Assembly: GCA_014607495.2 (NCBI GenBank)
Contig: CP053169.1
Location: forward strand, 3,100,001 to 3,164,000
DNA length: 64,000 bases
Reading direction: 5' to 3'
From: Carposina sasakii
Taxonomy: Eukaryota > Arthropoda > Insecta > Lepidoptera > Carposinidae
The position numbers were made by a program, and so were the translations under genes. The notes under the pieces are model-generated. The model had not been told where the DNA came from, did not search any database, and saw only the letters and a list, made by a program, of their open reading frames with translations. Positions 60,201 through 64,000 of this stretch are shown here, one piece after another (position 1 is the stretch's first letter; the number at the start of each line of letters is the position of its first letter).

Positions 60201-63200
60201 GGGTTCCACGAACATGTTGCTGCTGCTCTCCCTCTCGGCTAAATAGGTAAAGCCATTGCTGGAAAATGAAGAAGATCTTACTGTCACGTTCAGTATACGT
60301 AGTGGGGATCAGATAATAAAGATCAGTGACAATTTGCTAAGTTATCGCTTGAAGGTACGCCCTGAGTCCTTTACAGCGAATTAGAATAGTCCATCACGAG
60401 ACATTTTTTTCACATATCAGATAAATCGGATTAAATTAAATTTTAAACAAAATTCTATTTTTTAATCCAAACTTCTCGATGTCTAATATTACAATTAGCA
60501 GTAAGTCGGCTTTTACCACATGCACGGAAGAAGACCCATTGCATACTGCAAAATTACCTACTAAAGGATTCGCCTTGTACCCCATACCTGAATGGCCAAA
60601 TAGGTAAAATAAAGTCCACAGCATGTAATCTGTGAGGCAGCATTCGTAGAATACCACCACCCAGGTCTCCTTCTCCTGCTCTAAGACTATCCATCATGCT
60701 GGAGTTTCCTTCCGTACCCCAACGGTCCACAATGATTACTTCTTTTCTGTGAATGTGCACTTGATATAATTTCTGTAGGGTGTCTTCAGAGCAATGAGCT
60801 TGAGGTAGTAAGTACTAGAATGAACTGCAGGAAGATCATTGTTATCGGATCGGATCATTAGGACCCAAAGTCAACCTCACTTGCCCGTGGCGCACCCTGC
60901 TATACAGGGTTAATTTTAAAACATCAATAACCTCGCAGGACTAGATAGCTAAAATCATAAAAAATAACATTTGTTCTACGAGTTTTATCATTTTATTTTT
61001 ATTTATTTATTTATAAAAACATTTTCAAAGCATTACAGCTTGCGCCAATGCGCCTTGAAAGCTAAGTAATTTAAAGTAGGTAAATAATTAAGTGAATAAA
61101 TTACGAACTAAGACATTCATTCATTCGCTATCTCACAGTACCTCAGACAATCCCGACACACAACCGTCCATCCTAACTCAATACATTAATTAAAAATTAT
61201 TTTCCAAGCTTTTATTGTACTGTCGTGACATTTGTAAGTCTGTTCCATTCGTAGGTATACGAAAAGGTTGACGCCCGCGATCGCGCGTACCTCAGAATTA
61301 TGTACAGACTTAAGAACATTCAGAGGTAATAATAAATTGATATTTATTTTTGTATGAAAGTAAAATGTGACAAATTATCAAAACTGAATAAATGTTATTG
61401 TTTATGGTGGTAGCTACCTAGTCTTGAGAGGTTATTGATATTTTAAAATTAAACCTATATAACGGACGAAGCTCTGGCACTAAAAGACTGTAATACCTAT
61501 TTAGAATAACTCGGAAACATTTTCCACTGGATACATTACCGTTAACTAGATTTATGTATTTGTGACGAGGTCGCCCTCTACCACGTGGGTCTTAATAGGA
61601 TAACTGGTGAGAAGTGAGTCAATTTACAATTTCTAAAATCGCCTTGGATGAAAAGGAAAATCCGTGATTATGTGGAATCGTCTAAATAATGTAATCAAGA
61701 AGATCAGCGGCTAGTATGGAGTCCATTACTTAGCTTTAAGAGCCTCGATGATCAGCACATTGATGTGGTATGCGCAGCGTATGGCGGCATCATGCTCTGA
61801 CATTCCTCGATCTACAAGGTACTCCTCGTAGGTACCGTCATACATTTCGCGGGAATAAGCACCACGCTGTAAAATAAATTAAATCTGATGTTATTGAGGA
61901 ACTGCACACCAAGTACTATGCATACCATAAGATATATAATATACAGATGGTTCAAAGAATACGGTCGGTATAGGGGCAGCTTATTTTGATCCACATGAGC
62001 GCTCTGGAGGTTGTCTCAGTATTAGTGGTGACGTTTCAGTTATGTCTGCGGAACTCATTGCAATGTCACAGGCTCTATTCTATATTTCCAGTAATAATTG
62101 GCCTAATGTAGTTATTTTTTGAGATTACAAATGTGCTATCGATCACGTGGCTGCGCCTCTGGTCATAGAGGTATACCGATAGCCTGTAGAATATTAGAGG
62201 AAATAATCATACTACAGAATAAGGGTATTTCTGTGAGGTTTCAATGGGTTCAGCACATATAGGCTTCAGTGGCAACGAGGTGGCTGATAGGTAAGCTAAA
62301 TCTGGCATATCACAAGGTGATGTGAACCCGGTTTCTCAGAAGTGCACACGAAATAAAAAAAAAATATTCCAAATCATAATTGGAAACATTCTTATAATGA
62401 AAGATCTTGAGACGAAAGTATAGGTATATAGTATAGGACAATACAACCACAACCACCTCGTATCCCTTGGTTTGATAACGTTAAATTAAGCAGAAATTAT
62501 GTAAAATTGATAATGAGGCTCCGTTTTGGGCACATTCCATCAAATAAATTTGCATATCTCATGAAAAAATCGGATACACCTAATTGTGATACATGTGATA
62601 AAATAGAGGAAGGGCTACATTTGTTGGTTGAATGTATCAAAAACCAAACTGAGAGAGAATTATTGATGAGGGAGTTCAAGATAAATTTGTTCGATGTAGG
62701 AACCATGCAAACAATTCTATCTGAGCCGATTTCTACTCTTGCTATTATGTTATGCAAGCTAATCACAATCCTGCATCAGTAGGTAAATAATAGAATGTTT
62801 ATCCTTTTTACCTGACTGCGCGACGCAAAGGAGTGGTATTGTGTTTAACAGCCTATCTATGTATGTATGTTTGTATGTTCCTTTGAAGCACTACACAGAC
62901 CAAACGCCTCGACTGATTTTTATGATTCATACGTCAATCGATTCCTCTTAGTTCGGGGAGTGTCACTGAAGGCATGACGTTAGTGAAAATCCAATATGGC
63001 GACTACTGGACGCCATTTTGTGAAAATTAAAAAAAAATAAAGTCAACAAACTATATCGAGTGGGATATCGTTGAATAAGTATTTAAAAATAATTATTAGG
63101 TTTCTCTCAACATTTTTCGATTTGGCCAACAGTTTAGGATCTATATCGATTAAAAGTTGCGTAACAACCATTCTCACATATAAGTTTTTAGACAGCAGCA

Positions 63201-63874
63201 AGACGAAAACTTCTTGCTGCCGAGCATGTTGAGCATGTTTCTTGAAGCTAGGTACTCATAACAAAAAAGTATAAAATAAAAAAACATAATTTAAAAAATC
63301 CAAAAACCCAACTACTTAAAAAAGAACTAAATAATGTACCTATACATAATAAAAAAAGTGAGAAAAAAAAACAAGCACTTAGATGTCCAGTGGTCTAGAA
63401 TTCTATAATATCCAGGATCCATTGAAATATTAGCTTGGCTGTCGGATAATGGATCCCGACTGTTCAGTTGTTATGATAAGTTCCACCAATGTGGCACAGC
63501 CAGATACTCATTGAGAGCTGTATTTGAGCACGGCATTATATTTTATAGGTACATAAGAAACTTACAGGGGACACAATCTTTATTGGATAGTTCATCAGGT
63601 CTTGTCGTCTTAAAATCTTCTCCCGATCAAACATGACTTGCAATCCTCGGGGAGACCAAACTGCCCATGGATGTAGAGTTACTCCATCACGAGGATGTGG
63701 GTATATGTCGTCGATGATGAAAGTTTCTTTCGTATGTGGTTGACCTTTTGTATCTTCCGCTACTACCTTCATTAAGGCCATGTCTAAATCATATCGCCTG
63801 TAGTTAAGGCTACTTGGGGCATTGTCTCCTATTATTAACCATTTGTATCTTATATTTAGGTATTTCCTTTGCAA
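57266..63874 (-). CDS. Ionotropic chemoreceptor (IR), probably IR75 clade; N-terminus outside window
   Basis: Eight exons: 63874-63566, 61866-61730, 60746-60588, 60258-60068, 59063-58849, 58316-58221, 58147-58040 and 57580-57266. All are GT-AG and in phase, giving 509 residues. Order: end of the N-terminal region (YKWLIIGDNAP, WSPRGLQVMFDREKILRRQD); ligand-binding S1 (REMYDGTYEEYLVDRG, AAIRCAYHINVLIIEAL, VDRWG, GEGDLGGG); M1 (SSGVWLISLAIFLVLAVALR); pore and M3 (VPAGASGRWTFLVLSICSML, HAYYTSAIVSALMS); S2 (ASEDYEYMRYL, NTAYHTEYNQFYPY); and M4 (DVASAVILSMAGVFMSVVIL). IRs are variant glutamate receptors forming odour-gated channels with IR8a or IR25a in sensory neurons. Signal peptide and first exons lie right of the window. 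I cannot assign ligand residues or a paralogue number. AATAAA lies about 90 bases after the stop. A LINE relic sits in the second-exon-side intron (61945-62782). Confidence 0.87.
58375..58510 (+). repeat. Dispersed repeat D, second copy
   Basis: ACTATGGGTGCGCCCACCAC, CGGGCCCTACACCCTCCACT, GACCCTCGGATCTGATAACT and CGAGCACCTAGCATGAAA match 18675-18800. Lies in an IR intron. Confidence 0.65.
58640..58810 (+). mobile_element. RTE LINE 3'-end fragment in IR intron
   Basis: GATGGCCAACGGAGCCAGAA, GATACCACGTATTGGCAAAC, GTGGATGCAGACTGCTTCGG, AGTGGAGGTTGTTAGGGGAG and a (GATGAT)n tail. A diverged relative of 20745-20985. Confidence 0.8.
61945..62782 (+). mobile_element. Non-LTR retrotransposon relic: RNase H domain and C-terminus
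   Basis: A reading with several stops starts TDGSKNTVGIGAAYFDP (near 61945), passes SGDVSVMSAELIAMSQAL, then a diverged GNEVAD near 62275. It ends in a 91-codon open segment (62507-62782) with MRLRFGHIPSNKF, PNCDTCDKIEEGLHLLVECI. The first part is an RNase H domain. The last is the cysteine/histidine-containing C-terminal segment typical of Jockey/I-like LINE ORF2. Dead, and antisense to the IR gene in whose intron it lies. Confidence 0.75.
62783..63565. other. IR intron remainder
   Basis: AT-rich sequence with a TATGTATGTTTGTATGTTCC start typical of another dispersed repeat (62855-63010, CTCGACTGATTTTTATGATT). No exon seen. Confidence 0.4.
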
Positions 63875-64000
63875 CTGAAAATCAAAAAAAATCTGTAGCA
63901 CGAGACATTATTTTACATGGTGTAACGAAATGGGTGGGTAAAGCAAAATGCTAGGAAAATAGCCGACTTTATTTAACGTATCCACAGACATTTCTGAGCT

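Noticed and set aside
1..64000. CRISPR arrays, operons, prophage or other prokaryotic systems
   Set aside because: Spliced animal genes and insect transposable elements throughout; no regularly spaced repeats except short microsatellites.

Overview
The window is animal nuclear DNA, almost certainly from a moth or butterfly. The genes have introns with GT-AG boundaries. Introns and intergenic DNA are AT-rich and crowded with short dispersed repeats: lepidopteran-type RTE LINE 3' ends, SINEs that share the RTE tail, tRNA-derived SINEs and small inverted-repeat elements. There is no bacterial gene, operon or CRISPR array. Most long open frames are antisense or out-of-frame shadows. I rebuilt the genes by joining exons by hand, using splice sites, reading phase and recognised protein families.

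Layout. (1) 53-1848, plus strand: the C-terminal half of the checkpoint clamp subunit Rad1, cut by the left edge. (2) 14254-5730, minus strand: a complete-looking SH2B/Lnk adaptor in five coding exons (dimerisation region, PH domain, proline-rich linker, SH2 domain, and a separate small last exon with a Cbl-binding-type tail). (3) 14.3-22.7 kb: gene-poor, repeat-rich DNA, including RTE fragments, a SINE, a degenerate minisatellite and a hammerhead-ribozyme-like motif. (4) 42479-50825, plus strand: a T-box gene of the Tbx1/10 (org-1) class, with a possible promoter and first exon at 22.7-22.9 kb. One T-box exon is 155 nt where the flanking phases need a multiple of three. (5) 53565-52177 and 56653-53975, minus strand: two neighbouring genes for secreted, tyrosine/proline-rich proteins that I cannot name. 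(6) 63874-57266, minus strand: an ionotropic chemoreceptor (IR, probably IR75 clade) in eight exons, with the N-terminus beyond the right edge.

The genes are unrelated in function: DNA damage signalling, insulin/RTK signalling, developmental transcription, secreted structural or matrix proteins, and olfaction. Rad1 and Lnk converge, as do the T-box gene and the first secreted gene. I see no previously undescribed multi-gene system. The more interesting signals are the T-box frame break, the ribozyme-like motif, a family of nested inverted-repeat elements whose empty sites lie in the same window, and the tail shared by the SINEs and the RTE LINE. Repeat boundaries are approximate unless a target-site duplication is stated.
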